DNA of 41,944 nt from a virus. The DNA is taken from the IMG/VR virus record IMGVR_UViG_3300042691_007396, positions 1 through 41,944 of that record; one strand, 5' to 3'. The position numbers and the translations under genes are program-made. Within the stretch, counting starts at the first letter, position 1, and each line of letters starts with the position of its first letter. Positions 11,244-18,744 of this stretch are shown one piece after another. Under the pieces are notes generated by a model that saw nothing but the letters and a program-made list of their open reading frames with translations, did no database searches and was not told the DNA's origin.

Positions 11244-11485
11244 ACCGACTTCTCTTTGACGAGCAGATCAACTAGACCAATGTACTGAGCGAACTCGAGA
11301 AGCTGCGCATCGGAAACCGAGCGGTCTTTGCATCGCTCTTGGAGATCGCAAAGCTCGTCCATGTACTCAGCCGCACCCTCATCTTCACTGGACTCAAACT
11401 GAATCTCGTCGATCGCGTCGGCAATCGCAGCACTGGTCGCCTCGCGGTTAATGATGATCGACTTATTTCGATTGGTTAAATTCAT
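11240..11485 (-). CDS. Small acidic protein, tandem paralogue of 10998-11243
   Basis: 81 residues from ATG 11485, behind GAGGTGGCGT; the longer frame from 11497 begins inside that site. Motifs: NKSIIINREATSAAIADAID, an acidic run (FESSEDEGAAEYMDELCDLQ), and a C-terminal LVDLLVKEKSV. It overlaps its downstream copy by 4 nt (ATGA-type). It is among the first genes of the leftward operon, so it should be expressed early. The function is unknown. Confidence 0.7.
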   Translation of the reverse strand: MNLTNRNKSIIINREATSAAIADAIDEIQFESSEDEGAAEYMDELCDLQERCKDRSVSDAQLLEFAQYIGLVDLLVKEKSV

Positions 11486-11493
11486 ACGCCACC

Positions 11494-11568
11494 TCACTTC
11501 TTAATGGTTAAGAGACACAAGAGCAGGGAGAGCAGACCGATCTGAGCTAACACTATTAAAATAATCAT
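11494..11568 (-). CDS. Possible 24-aa hydrophobic peptide at the operon start
   Basis: ATG 11568 to TGA 11494 reads MIILIVLAQIGLLSLLLCLL and ends TIKK: one complete membrane span with a short basic end. No good ribosome site precedes it, only a purine-poor TAAGTATAAGTAC. It ends 9 nt before the next gene. Leader or mini-membrane peptides like this are known in phages, but this one may be chance. Confidence 0.35.
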   Translation of the reverse strand: MIILIVLAQIGLLSLLLCLLTIKK

Positions 11569-11571
11569 GTA

Positions 11572-11605
11572 CTTATACTTACATATCCTTACATGTAAGT
11601 AAAGA
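11572..11605. promoter_or_regulatory. Candidate operator: CTTACAT direct repeats and 12-bp palindrome
   Basis: In the divergent intergenic region, CTTACAT occurs at 11578-11584 and 11588-11594, exactly 10 bp (one helical turn) apart, with a related CTTATAC at 11572. The second copy is half of the perfect palindrome CTTACATGTAAG (11588-11599). This is the spacing favoured by RHH-type dimers, and such a protein is encoded in the leftward operon. No convincing -35/-10 pair was found for the leftward promoter. Confidence 0.55.
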
Positions 11606-11666
11606 ACACCAGCGATCCGGATCGAGCACCACGCCAAATCGAATATATGCGCCGCGTAGTCTAGTT

Positions 11667-11695
11667 TTGAGGCGTGGTATTGGAAACAATACAAA
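11667..11695 (+). promoter_or_regulatory. Possible sigma70-type promoter for the rightward late region
   Basis: TTGAGG (11667-11672) and TACAAA (11690-11695) are separated by 17 bp, each matching four of six consensus bases. Transcription would start about 15 nt before the ATG at 11717, leaving a short leader without a clear ribosome site. The match is weak. Confidence 0.35.
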
Positions 11696-11716
11696 AGCTG
11701 TCAACAATCTCGACAG

Positions 11717-12658
11717 ATGACGAGTCACGATCTTGTCGCCGAACTGATCCGCCTCGCCCAAGAACTCCAGCGCATACCGCTGAGAGACGAATTCGTGTCT
11801 CGCATTAAAGGCGGGCGCGGCATGGTCGATAAACATTTCGGCTCATACCGCACACTGCTTCAAGCCGCAGGTCTGGCCGACGCTCGACGCATCGACAATT
11901 CAGTGTTTGAGCGCGACATCGAGCGTCACCTCGAGCAACACAGGCCGATTACGCTGCCGGATGTTCACGATTACGAATCGACATTGTTCATTCCAGATGT
12001 TCACTTTCCTTTCGAACATGCCGATACCCTCGCGCAGATATATGAGTTTGCTGAAAGGCATCAGCCAAAAAACATCGTGCAGCTTGGTGATCTCTACGAC
12101 ATGTACTCACACGCTAAATTCCCGCGATCACACAATGTCTTCACGCCTCGCGAAGAGTTCAGCACCTCACGAAAGAAGGCCGAGCTATTTTGGAAAACAC
12201 TTCGCCTTAAAGCACCGAAGGCTCGATGCGTACAAATCACTGGTAACCATTGCGTGCGTCCGGTTAAACGAATTATCGAAGTGTACCCAGAAGCGGAAGA
12301 TTGGATTGTCGAAATCGTTGAGAAAATGATGACGTTTGATGGGGTCGAGTCGATCACCGACCCACGTCAGGAATTGATTTTACCTGGCAACATTTGCGTC
12401 ATCCACGGCTACCGCTCAAACCTCGGAGCGCATCGCGATTACACAATGATGAATGTGGTCTGTGGCCACACCCACAGGGGCGGCGTAGTGTATCGACAGG
12501 TTCGCGGCGAAATAATCTGGGAGTTAAACGCAGGTCTTGCTGGCGATGCAACAGCCAAAGGTTTGAGCTACACGTCACAGCGAGTCGTCGACTGGACCTT
12601 GGGGTGGGGTTACCTCGACGAGTATGGACCACGTTTCATTCCGGCGAGGGGCAAATGA
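11717..12658 (+). CDS. Calcineurin-like metallophosphoesterase with N-terminal HNR-type domain
   Basis: 313 residues. Residues about 5-53 (LVAELIRLAQELQRIPLRDE ... RTLLQAAGL) match the homing-endonuclease-associated repeat (HNH_repeat/HNR), a small putative DNA-binding module. From about residue 88 the metallophosphoesterase motifs follow in order: IPD94VH96, GD125LYD128, GN177H178, VIH230G and GH251TH253, the ligands of a dinuclear metal site. The full set implies an active enzyme. Substrate is unknown: nucleic-acid ends, nucleotides or phosphoprotein. It is the first gene of the rightward region, lacks a strong ribosome site, and its stop overlaps the next ATG. A domain fusion that targets the phosphoesterase to DNA is an attractive reading. 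Confidence 0.83.
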   Translation: MTSHDLVAELIRLAQELQRIPLRDEFVSRIKGGRGMVDKHFGSYRTLLQAAGLADARRIDNSVFERDIERHLEQHRPITLPDVHDYESTLFIPDVHFPFEHADTLAQIYEFAERHQPKNIVQLGDLYDMYSHAKFPRSHNVFTPREEFSTSRKKAELFWKTLRLKAPKARCVQITGNHCVRPVKRIIEVYPEAEDWIVEIVEKMMTFDGVESITDPRQELILPGNICVIHGYRSNLGAHRDYTMMNVVCGHTHRGGVVYRQVRGEIIWELNAGLAGDATAKGLSYTSQRVVDWTLGWGYLDEYGPRFIPARGK

Positions 12659-12888
12659 AGATCGTCGAAGTTCAATGGGTCGACGCTCAGTCGAGCGATG
12701 AATGGCAAACAGTCGCACACGCCACAGCCGACGAGCTGCCGATCATCACCACAGTCGGATACCTGCTGAGGCACGATAAGACCACGATCTCCGTGGCCAT
12801 GCAGCTCGACACCAAGAACGACAAGACCAGCATGGTGATGACCATACCTTCGTCATGGATCAAGAAGCTGAGAACTCTCAGACGTTGA
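12655..12888 (+). CDS. Small beta-rich protein, unknown
   Basis: 77 residues from ATG 12655, with GAGGGG upstream and a 4-nt overlap with the phosphoesterase stop. Alternating strands (MKIVEVQWVDAQSSDEWQTV; TTVGYLLRHDKTTISVAMQL) ending in a basic helix (SSWIKKLRTLRR). Small proteins of this pattern, a beta-sheet with 'T-x-G-[YF]-L-[VI/L]', are common in phages, with unknown function. No catalytic motif is visible. Confidence 0.72.
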   Translation: MKIVEVQWVDAQSSDEWQTVAHATADELPIITTVGYLLRHDKTTISVAMQLDTKNDKTSMVMTIPSSWIKKLRTLRR

Positions 12889-12919
12889 CGCACGCACTCA
12901 GCTTTGCAAGCCTTCACAC

Positions 12920-13186
12920 ATGGCAGACCTGAAATACGGCGACATTCCATCCATCATCGCTCAACTCGAAGGCAAGAACTCCGAAACACACATCGACAAC
13001 ATTCGTGAAATCCTCGCGCTGATCGCAAAGCTCGAGGCCGTGTACCGATACCAAGTCTTTGAGCGATCCGGTGATGAAGCAGACTTGCGCAAGATGTCGA
13101 AGGTCTTGCGGGCAATCGGCATTCGAGCCACACTCGTCGCACAGAAACACGCAAAGAAACAGAAGCCCAAGAAGGACCAGGCATGA
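12920..13186 (+). CDS. Hypothetical helical protein upstream of terminase small subunit
   Basis: 88 residues from ATG 12920, without an obvious ribosome site. Helical, charged sequence (IDNIREILALIAKLEAVYRY) ending in a Lys-rich tail (QKHAKKQKPKKDQA) that could bind nucleic acid. It overlaps the small terminase start by 4 nt. The position suggests an auxiliary packaging or DNA-binding role, by context only. Confidence 0.68.
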   Translation: MADLKYGDIPSIIAQLEGKNSETHIDNIREILALIAKLEAVYRYQVFERSGDEADLRKMSKVLRAIGIRATLVAQKHAKKQKPKKDQA

Positions 13187-13806
13187 GCGACGACGTTAAA
13201 CCAGAGCACGATCTCGATGAAACCACAGAGGCGCGGTCCATCGTTCCGGAGTTCGTCTCGCCAAGGCGTAAACTGTTCTGCGAAGAGTACATCAAGGACT
13301 TCAGCGGCGCTCGCGCAGCAGCTCGTGCCGGATACTCTGGCGACGTTGCAACGCTCAGCGCCACAGCATCGCGTTTGTTAAATGATGATAATGTAGCGCG
13401 TTATATTGCTGAGCTGAGTCGAAATGCTCTGATGCGATCCAAAATACAGGTCGATGTCATTCTCGCTGAAGCCGCTCGCATTGCCACTGTTGACATCGCT
13501 GAAGCATTCAACGACGACGGCTCACTCAAGCGGCTGCAAGACATGTCGCCCAACGTGCGTCGCGCAATCGCCGGACTTGAGATCAAAGAGTACTTCGAGG
13601 GTTCAGGCCAGGACCGAATGCAGGTCGGCTGGATCAAGAAAGTAAAGTTCGCCGATAAGACGAAGGCGCTCGAGATGCTCGGCAAGTACCTCTCGATGTG
13701 GACCGATGTAACCAAGCACGAAGGCAAGCTCACACTCGAGCAGGCCATTGCACAGAGCTACGAAAAGAAGGGACAGGACGATGGCAAAGGTAACGATCAC
13801 GATTGA
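13183..13806 (+). CDS. terS: Terminase small subunit
   Basis: 207 residues from ATG 13183. Residues about 25-80 carry the Terminase_2 (XtmA-type) N-terminal HTH: SPRRKLFCEEYIKDFSGARA, then AARAGYSG, then ATASRLLNDDNVARYIAEL. The middle (VDVILAEAARIATVDIAEAF) is the oligomerisation region of that family, and ADKTKALEMLGKYLSMW is its conserved C-terminal helix. Small terminases recognise packaging sites and load the large subunit. The length is typical (150-220). The 3' end overlaps the start of the next gene by 26 nt. Confidence 0.86.
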   Translation: MSDDVKPEHDLDETTEARSIVPEFVSPRRKLFCEEYIKDFSGARAAARAGYSGDVATLSATASRLLNDDNVARYIAELSRNALMRSKIQVDVILAEAARIATVDIAEAFNDDGSLKRLQDMSPNVRRAIAGLEIKEYFEGSGQDRMQVGWIKKVKFADKTKALEMLGKYLSMWTDVTKHEGKLTLEQAIAQSYEKKGQDDGKGNDHD

Positions 13807-13996
13807 AGACACGCCGAACGGCAAAGTGAAGATCGTCGCAGAGCCTTCGTTTGAGACGATGGCCAACATGATCGTGAGCGGCGAGACGATGACCAGCGCC
13901 CACGGCTACGCCATGACGTGCATCAAAGCTGTCCGCCAAGAGTCGAAGAACGCAGACCCGACCACACTCATTAAGTTGCCTCGGCTTGGACGATGA
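13781..13996 (+). CDS. Small protein between terminase subunits
   Basis: 71 residues from ATG 13781 (AAGGGACAGGAC upstream), overlapping the terS 3' end. N-terminal strands MAKVTITIEDTPNGKVKIVA resemble small phage proteins of unknown function that have this 'G-x-v-x-[VI]-x-x-x-P' hairpin; a helical part follows (MTSAHGYAMTCIKAVRQESK). The last four nt overlap the next ATG. An earlier start at 13748 would overlap terS further and has a poorer site. Confidence 0.68.
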   Translation: MAKVTITIEDTPNGKVKIVAEPSFETMANMIVSGETMTSAHGYAMTCIKAVRQESKNADPTTLIKLPRLGR

Positions 13997-14196
13997 GAGA
14001 CCCGAAGACTGGCAAGCTAATACGATGTCCAGTCTGCGGTCGCATTCCGAACTCGCTCGCGTTCTACCCTGCGACAAACCGATACGTCTTCAGGCACCGA
14101 TACATGGACCGCAAGACGAAGAAGATGGTGAACGAGAAGCATGAATCAAAGCACCTTGAATCGGACAGCGGCGAAGATCAGGGAATGGCGCGATAA
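13993..14196 (+). CDS. Small basic protein with one CxxC motif
   Basis: 67 residues from ATG 13993. An early CPVCGR motif supplies two possible zinc ligands, with several histidines later (FRHRYMDRK, EKHESKH) that might complete a site. The protein is strongly basic in the middle. It overlaps the terminase large subunit start by 56 nt, which is unusual in this genome; either the protein is real and ends late, or the terminase starts further in. The function is unknown. Confidence 0.6.
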   Translation: MRDPKTGKLIRCPVCGRIPNSLAFYPATNRYVFRHRYMDRKTKKMVNEKHESKHLESDSGEDQGMAR

Positions 14197-15598
14197 TCCG
14201 TGTCTCTTCGTGTACGAGAACTTCGGCGTCACGCCTGATCCGTGGCAAGAGCAGACGCTTAAGGCATTCGCTGACGCCTCGATCTCACGCATAAGTATGC
14301 AAGCCTGCGCTGGTCCAGGTAAGTCAGCCGTACTCGCGTGGTGTGGTCTCAACTTCCTGACGTGCTACGGCGAACCCGGCGAACACCCAAAGGGTGCGGC
14401 GGTCTCGATCACAGGCGACAACTTGAAAGACAACTTGTGGCCAGAGCTTGCGAAGTGGCGAGGCCGATCATCGTACTGCTCACATGTTCTCACCTGGACG
14501 AAAGAAAGAATCTTCGCGACCGATCACCCTGAGACATGGTTCATCTCTGCTCGCTCATGGTCGAAGAACTCAGACGAACAGGAGCAGGGTCGAACACTCT
14601 CAGGTCTACATTCAAAGTACGTTCTCGCACTGATCGACGAATCAGGTGACGTACCGATCGCCGTCGCGAAGGCGGCAGAGCAGGCGCTCTCGACTGGTCC
14701 GAAGTTCGGTAAGATCGTGATGGCAGGAAACCCCACCTCGCAGACTGGAATCTTGTACGCAGCGGCAACGAAGTTCCGCGATCTGTGGTTCATCGTGCGA
14801 ATCACTGGCGATCCAGATGACCCTAACCGATCATCGCGCATCGACATCGACTGGGCAAGGCAGCAGATTCAAACCTATGGCCGAGATAATCCGTGGGTCA
14901 TGGCGTTCATTCTCGGACTATTCCCGCCTGGCTCGATCAACACACTGCTCGGACCTGAAGAAGTCGAGAAGGCAATGAATCGTGCCTACGCTGAAGACCA
15001 GATCGCGCATCAACAGCGACGCCTCGGTATCGACGTGGCTCGCTTTGGCGACGACCGCACTGTGATCTTTCCGCGTCAGGGACTCGTGGCATTTAAGCCT
15101 GTCATCATGCGAGGCGCACGAACTGGAGACATCGCCGCTCGAGTCGCGCTGGCAAAGGCGAACTGGGGCTCAGAGATGGAACTCGTCGACGGCACTGGCG
15201 GCTATGGTGCAGGGGTAATCGACTCTCTTCTTCAGGCTGGCCACGCACCCTTCGAGGTTTCAGCATCCGGCAAAGCGGTCGATCCGCGATACCTGAACAA
15301 ACGAGCAGAGATGTGGTTTCAGATGGCCGAATGGCTGCGACGCGGCGGGGCATTGCCGAACATGCCAGAGCTAGCGAAAGAACTGACTGCGCCGACGTAC
15401 TTCTTTCAGAACGGAAAGTTCCAGCTCGAGCCGAAAGAGCAGATCAAGAAGCGACTGGGCTTCTCGCCTGACTTGGCCGATGCCCTTGCTCTCACGTTCG
15501 GGCAGCCTGAGATGCCAGCAGCGGGACCATACGGCTCGCTCATTAAGAAGCCGCGCATCGAAGCGGACTGGAATCCATACGACGAAACTCGACTTTAA
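14141..15598 (+). CDS. terL: Terminase large subunit (ATPase/nuclease)
   Basis: 485 residues. ATPase domain: Walker A ACAGPGKS (residues 55-62, K61) and Walker B VLALIDES (D166, E167 catalytic). Coupling-type motif: AGNPTSQTG (195-203). RNase H-like nuclease: GIDVARFGDD (D298, D304/D305), ELVDGTGGYG (D350) and SPDLADALALTF (D444/D447), the carboxylates that bind metal. The protein pumps DNA into the prohead at the portal and cuts concatemers. The length is normal for the family. Start ATG 14141 lies within the preceding gene; the N-terminus DPWQEQTLKAF fits the usual start of such ATPases, so this start is reasonable. Confidence 0.93.
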   Translation: MNQSTLNRTAAKIREWRDNPCLFVYENFGVTPDPWQEQTLKAFADASISRISMQACAGPGKSAVLAWCGLNFLTCYGEPGEHPKGAAVSITGDNLKDNLWPELAKWRGRSSYCSHVLTWTKERIFATDHPETWFISARSWSKNSDEQEQGRTLSGLHSKYVLALIDESGDVPIAVAKAAEQALSTGPKFGKIVMAGNPTSQTGILYAAATKFRDLWFIVRITGDPDDPNRSSRIDIDWARQQIQTYGRDNPWVMAFILGLFPPGSINTLLGPEEVEKAMNRAYAEDQIAHQQRRLGIDVARFGDDRTVIFPRQGLVAFKPVIMRGARTGDIAARVALAKANWGSEMELVDGTGGYGAGVIDSLLQAGHAPFEVSASGKAVDPRYLNKRAEMWFQMAEWLRRGGALPNMPELAKELTAPTYFFQNGKFQLEPKEQIKKRLGFSPDLADALALTFGQPEMPAAGPYGSLIKKPRIEADWNPYDETRL

Positions 15599-15655
15599 GC
15601 GTGACCCAGACTTCGCGCTGGACAACGAACGCATCGTGACAAACGATTGTGGTCG

Positions 15656-16117
15656 ATGGCCGTCGAGATCAGGCAAGCAACAGAGCACGACATTGAATGG
15701 ATCATCGTGGAGCTGCAAGCCTTCTCGAAGTTCTTCGACTCAAAGTATCCGCTGCTCGGCGACGAACAACTTGTGAGGGGTATGCTTGATGCGTGCAGAC
15801 GAGATCACTACCTGCGCGTTGCTGATCGTGTGGGCAATGGCGACGCTGTTCATCTTGGATTCCTGGCGGGGACAGTGACAGGGCATCCGTTTAATCCACA
15901 GATCAAGACTCTTACTGAGCTTCTGTGGTGGGTGAAGCCTGAGCATCGCGGCTCGCGGGCAGGTCTCATGCTGTTTGATGACTTCGTTCAATTCGGCAAA
16001 GACATCGCCGCGAACTGGATCATCTTCGGACTCGAGACGATCTCGCCTGTTAGCGATGAGTTCATGATTCGCAAGGGGTTCAAACACAAAGAACGAAACT
16101 TTCTGATGGAGCTTTAA
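15656..16117 (+). CDS. GNAT-family N-acetyltransferase-like protein
   Basis: 153 residues from ATG 15656 (TTG 15647 would add three residues). AVEIRQATEHDIEWIIVELQ is the GNAT N-terminal strand/helix; LTELLWWVKPEHRGSRAGLM contains the acetyl-CoA pyrophosphate loop 'R-G-x-R-A-G'; FMIRKGFKHKERNF is the family's C-terminal 'Y/F-x-x-x-G-F' ending. Genes of this type stand between terminase and portal in several podoviruses; the acetylated substrate is not known. Whether it is a virion component cannot be told. A 57-nt gap precedes it without a clear ribosome site. Confidence 0.78.
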   Translation: MAVEIRQATEHDIEWIIVELQAFSKFFDSKYPLLGDEQLVRGMLDACRRDHYLRVADRVGNGDAVHLGFLAGTVTGHPFNPQIKTLTELLWWVKPEHRGSRAGLMLFDDFVQFGKDIAANWIIFGLETISPVSDEFMIRKGFKHKERNFLMEL

Positions 16118-16119
16118 TT

Positions 16120-16578
16120 ATGGGCAGTGCTTCGAGCGCGATCTCAAATGTTGGGCGTGGACTTCAGCAGGGTGTGCAGAGCGTGATTGAAGCGCCGATG
16201 CTCGCAGTTCGTGAGGTGGCTCAGGCTGGCGAGAAGGCCGATAAGTGGCGTCGAAGCCAGGGCGGTTACCTCGGTGATCTCTTGGCGATGAACGAGCGTG
16301 GACTTCTCACGGCTGCGACTGCCGGGCTTTACGATGTGAAGCGTGCGCTGGTCGATGACCCACAGTTTCAGGCTCGAGCGCAGGCTGAGCGCCAAGAGAA
16401 GGCGGCAGCCGAAGGCATGGCACGTCTCGACGAGGCACGCTCACAGAATGAACTTGCTCGCACCAGAGACCAGCAGCTTTCTCGCGCTCGTGGAATGATG
16501 AGTGGCCGCCGATCTCCAACGCTTCTCACTTCAATCGGCTCAACGCCGCGAGCGAACAAGTCGCTCATTGGACAGTGA
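16120..16578 (+). CDS. Hypothetical protein upstream of portal (possible virion component)
   Basis: 152 residues from ATG 16120, starting 2 nt after the previous stop, with GGAGCT upstream. The N-terminus is glycine/serine/alanine-rich (MGSASSAISNVGRGLQQGVQ); the middle is helical; the C-terminal third is a charged coiled-coil-like helix (AQAERQEKAAAEGMARLDEA; QNELARTRDQQLSRARGMMS). The composition resembles small head-to-tail or internal virion proteins placed next to portals. No family is recognised. Confidence 0.68.
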   Translation: MGSASSAISNVGRGLQQGVQSVIEAPMLAVREVAQAGEKADKWRRSQGGYLGDLLAMNERGLLTAATAGLYDVKRALVDDPQFQARAQAERQEKAAAEGMARLDEARSQNELARTRDQQLSRARGMMSGRRSPTLLTSIGSTPRANKSLIGQ

Positions 16579-16579
16579 C

Positions 16580-18361
16580 ATGAAAGATAAAAGTCCTGAC
16601 TCATACCTTGATAAGCGCCGCGAACTCGACCACCTCTGGTCGCAGCTTGAGCTTGAGCGCAACTCATTCACATCGCACTGGCGCGATCTCGGAGACCACA
16701 TCTTTCCGCGTCGACCACGATTCACGTTGACCGAGACGAATCGCGGCGACAGGCGGAATCAGAAGATCATCAACTCCACGGCCACGCTCGCAGCAAGGAC
16801 GCTCAGGGCAGGCATGATGTCCGGACTCACCAGCCCTGCGAGGCCGTGGTTTCGTCTTGTCACACCTGAGCCTGAGTACATGGAGATTGGATCAGTGCGA
16901 CAGTGGCTTCACGAAGTCACGAATCGCATGTCGTCTGTGTTCTTAAAGTCGAACCTCTACAATTCTTTGCCAGTAGTTTACGGCGATGTTGGCACGTTCG
17001 CGACAGGCTGCATGATTATCGAAGAAGACTTCGACATGGTGATCGACACGACAGTCTTTCCGATTGGCTCGTACATGGTGGCCAACGATCATCGTGGCCG
17101 CGTCAACGTGTTCGCTCGCGAGTTCCGACTGACTGTGCGCCAACTTGTGGAGAAGTTCGCAAGCCGCGATAAGAACAACGAAATCATCTGGGAAAACTTC
17201 AGCGACCATGTGAAGTCGCAATGGATGAACGGCAACAAAGAAGCATGGATCGACGTGCGGCATGTGATTCAGCCGAACAACAAGTACGACCCACGCAAAC
17301 CTGTGGCGAAGTACAAGAAATACGAGTCGTGCTACTGGGAAGCTGGATCGACCACGATGCAGGGTTCAAACTACCTGACGCCAAACGACAAGATGAAGTA
17401 CCTGCGTGAGTCGGGTTACGATTACTTCCCTGTGTTGGCGCCACGATGGGAGCGATCTGCTGAAGATGTGTACGGAACTGACTGCCCTGGCATGACGGCG
17501 CTCGGAGACATTCGTGCGCTTCAGATCATGGAGAAGCGTAAAGCTCAGGCAGTCGAGAAGATGGTCAACCCACCGATGGTCGGCCCGACTTCACTTCGAT
17601 CTGCAAAGGTTTCGATCTTGCCTGGCGACGTGACGTTTACTGACGTGCGTGAAGGGCAGCAGGGTTTCCGACCTGCGCATGAAGTGAATCCAAGGGTCAA
17701 CGAGCTGCTTCTCGACATACAAGCCCACCAAGAGCGCATCCGACGCGCATTCTTTGAGGACCTGTTCCTTATGCTGTCGACCACAGACCGACGCGACATC
17801 ACTGCTCGCGAGATCGACGAGCGACACGAGGAAAAGCTCTTGGCCCTTGGACCTGTTCTTGAGCAGCTCAACCAAGACCTTCTCGACCCATTGATCGACA
17901 TCACATATCAGATCATGGACAGGCAGGGTTTGATTCCTGAGCCACCGGAAGAATTGAAGGGCATTGATCTTAAGGTCGAGTACATCTCGATCATGGCTCA
18001 GGCGCAGAAACTTGTTGGCATCTCAAGTGTTGAGCGGTTCACTCAGTTCGTGCAGGGCGTGTCTGGATTCCAGCCACAGGCGCTCGACAAAGTCGACGCC
18101 GATCAGATGCTTGATGTGTACGCTGACATTCTCTCGCTGCCGCCTGGCATCGTGAGAACAGACGATCAGGTCGCTCAGCTTCGTGCGGATCGCGAGCGGC
18201 AGGCGCAGGCTCAGCAGCAAATGCAGCTGATGGCACAGGCACCGAGCATGATTCGCGACATGGCGAACGCGCCGATGGAAGGCGATAACGCTTTGAACAG
18301 AATGGTCGATAACGCACAGGCGGGGGCACTGGCAGCGGTGACGCCTGAGATGGTTCAGTAA
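16580..18361 (+). CDS. Portal (head-to-tail connector) protein
   Basis: 593 residues from ATG 16580, one nt after the previous stop. It matches the podovirus head-tail connector family (Head_tail_con): RRELDHLWSQLELERNSFTS near the start, then HWRDLGDHIFPRRPRF, MSGLTSPARPWFRL, FATGCMIIEEDF and, in the clip/stem area, APRWERSAEDVYGTDCPGMT. A Gln/Met-rich C-terminus (QAQAQQQMQLMAQAPSMIRD) is the usual crown tail. Twelve copies would form the vertex channel through which the terminase packages DNA and onto which the tail is built. The longer frame from 16502 has no ribosome site and overlaps the previous gene. Confidence 0.92.
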   Translation: MKDKSPDSYLDKRRELDHLWSQLELERNSFTSHWRDLGDHIFPRRPRFTLTETNRGDRRNQKIINSTATLAARTLRAGMMSGLTSPARPWFRLVTPEPEYMEIGSVRQWLHEVTNRMSSVFLKSNLYNSLPVVYGDVGTFATGCMIIEEDFDMVIDTTVFPIGSYMVANDHRGRVNVFAREFRLTVRQLVEKFASRDKNNEIIWENFSDHVKSQWMNGNKEAWIDVRHVIQPNNKYDPRKPVAKYKKYESCYWEAGSTTMQGSNYLTPNDKMKYLRESGYDYFPVLAPRWERSAEDVYGTDCPGMTALGDIRALQIMEKRKAQAVEKMVNPPMVGPTSLRSAKVSILPGDVTFTDVREGQQGFRPAHEVNPRVNELLLDIQAHQERIRRAFFEDLFLMLSTTDRRDITAREIDERHEEKLLALGPVLEQLNQDLLDPLIDITYQIMDRQGLIPEPPEELKGIDLKVEYISIMAQAQKLVGISSVERFTQFVQGVSGFQPQALDKVDADQMLDVYADILSLPPGIVRTDDQVAQLRADRERQAQAQQQMQLMAQAPSMIRDMANAPMEGDNALNRMVDNAQAGALAAVTPEMVQ

Positions 18362-18372
18362 CAGGGGGCAAG

Positions 18373-18744
18373 ATGGCAACGATCACACCGACGATTGTGA
18401 ATCTTCAATCGTATGGAAACACAGGGGTTCACACATACAGCTTCACGCCGATGACTCACACTGGGTCTGACGCTGGCGCACCGATCGAAATGCCAGGCTC
18501 GGCAGATCGCTCGGTTCAAGTGTTTGGCACGTTTGGCACTGGCGGAAACCTGCGCATCGAAGGTTCGATGGACGGCAACACATGGGCAACGCTCACCGAT
18601 CCGCAAGGCAACGCGCTCGACTTCACGACAGCGAAGATCGAAACGATCATGGAGATCACGCGATACATTCGGCCACGCATCACCGCAGGCGACGGCTCGA
18701 CAAGCCTCACTTGCATCATCCTCATTCGGAGACCAGTACAATGA
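18373..18744 (+). CDS. Small beta-rich virion protein (head decoration-like)
   Basis: 123 residues from ATG 18373 behind AGGGGGCAAG. Almost entirely beta-like with many Gly, Thr and Ser (VQVFGTFGTGGNLRIEGSMD; ITRYIRPRITAGDGSTSLTC), a layout I associate with small decoration-type proteins that follow portals in related phages. No enzyme motif is visible. The stop overlaps the next ATG (ATGA). The structural role is inferred from fold type and position. Confidence 0.72.
   Translation: MATITPTIVNLQSYGNTGVHTYSFTPMTHTGSDAGAPIEMPGSADRSVQVFGTFGTGGNLRIEGSMDGNTWATLTDPQGNALDFTTAKIETIMEITRYIRPRITAGDGSTSLTCIILIRRPVQ

Noticed and set aside
11494-11694. 66-residue minus-strand frame at the operon start
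   Set aside because: Its first part crosses the operator-like palindrome and lacks a ribosome site; only the 24-residue hydrophobic end is a possible product.
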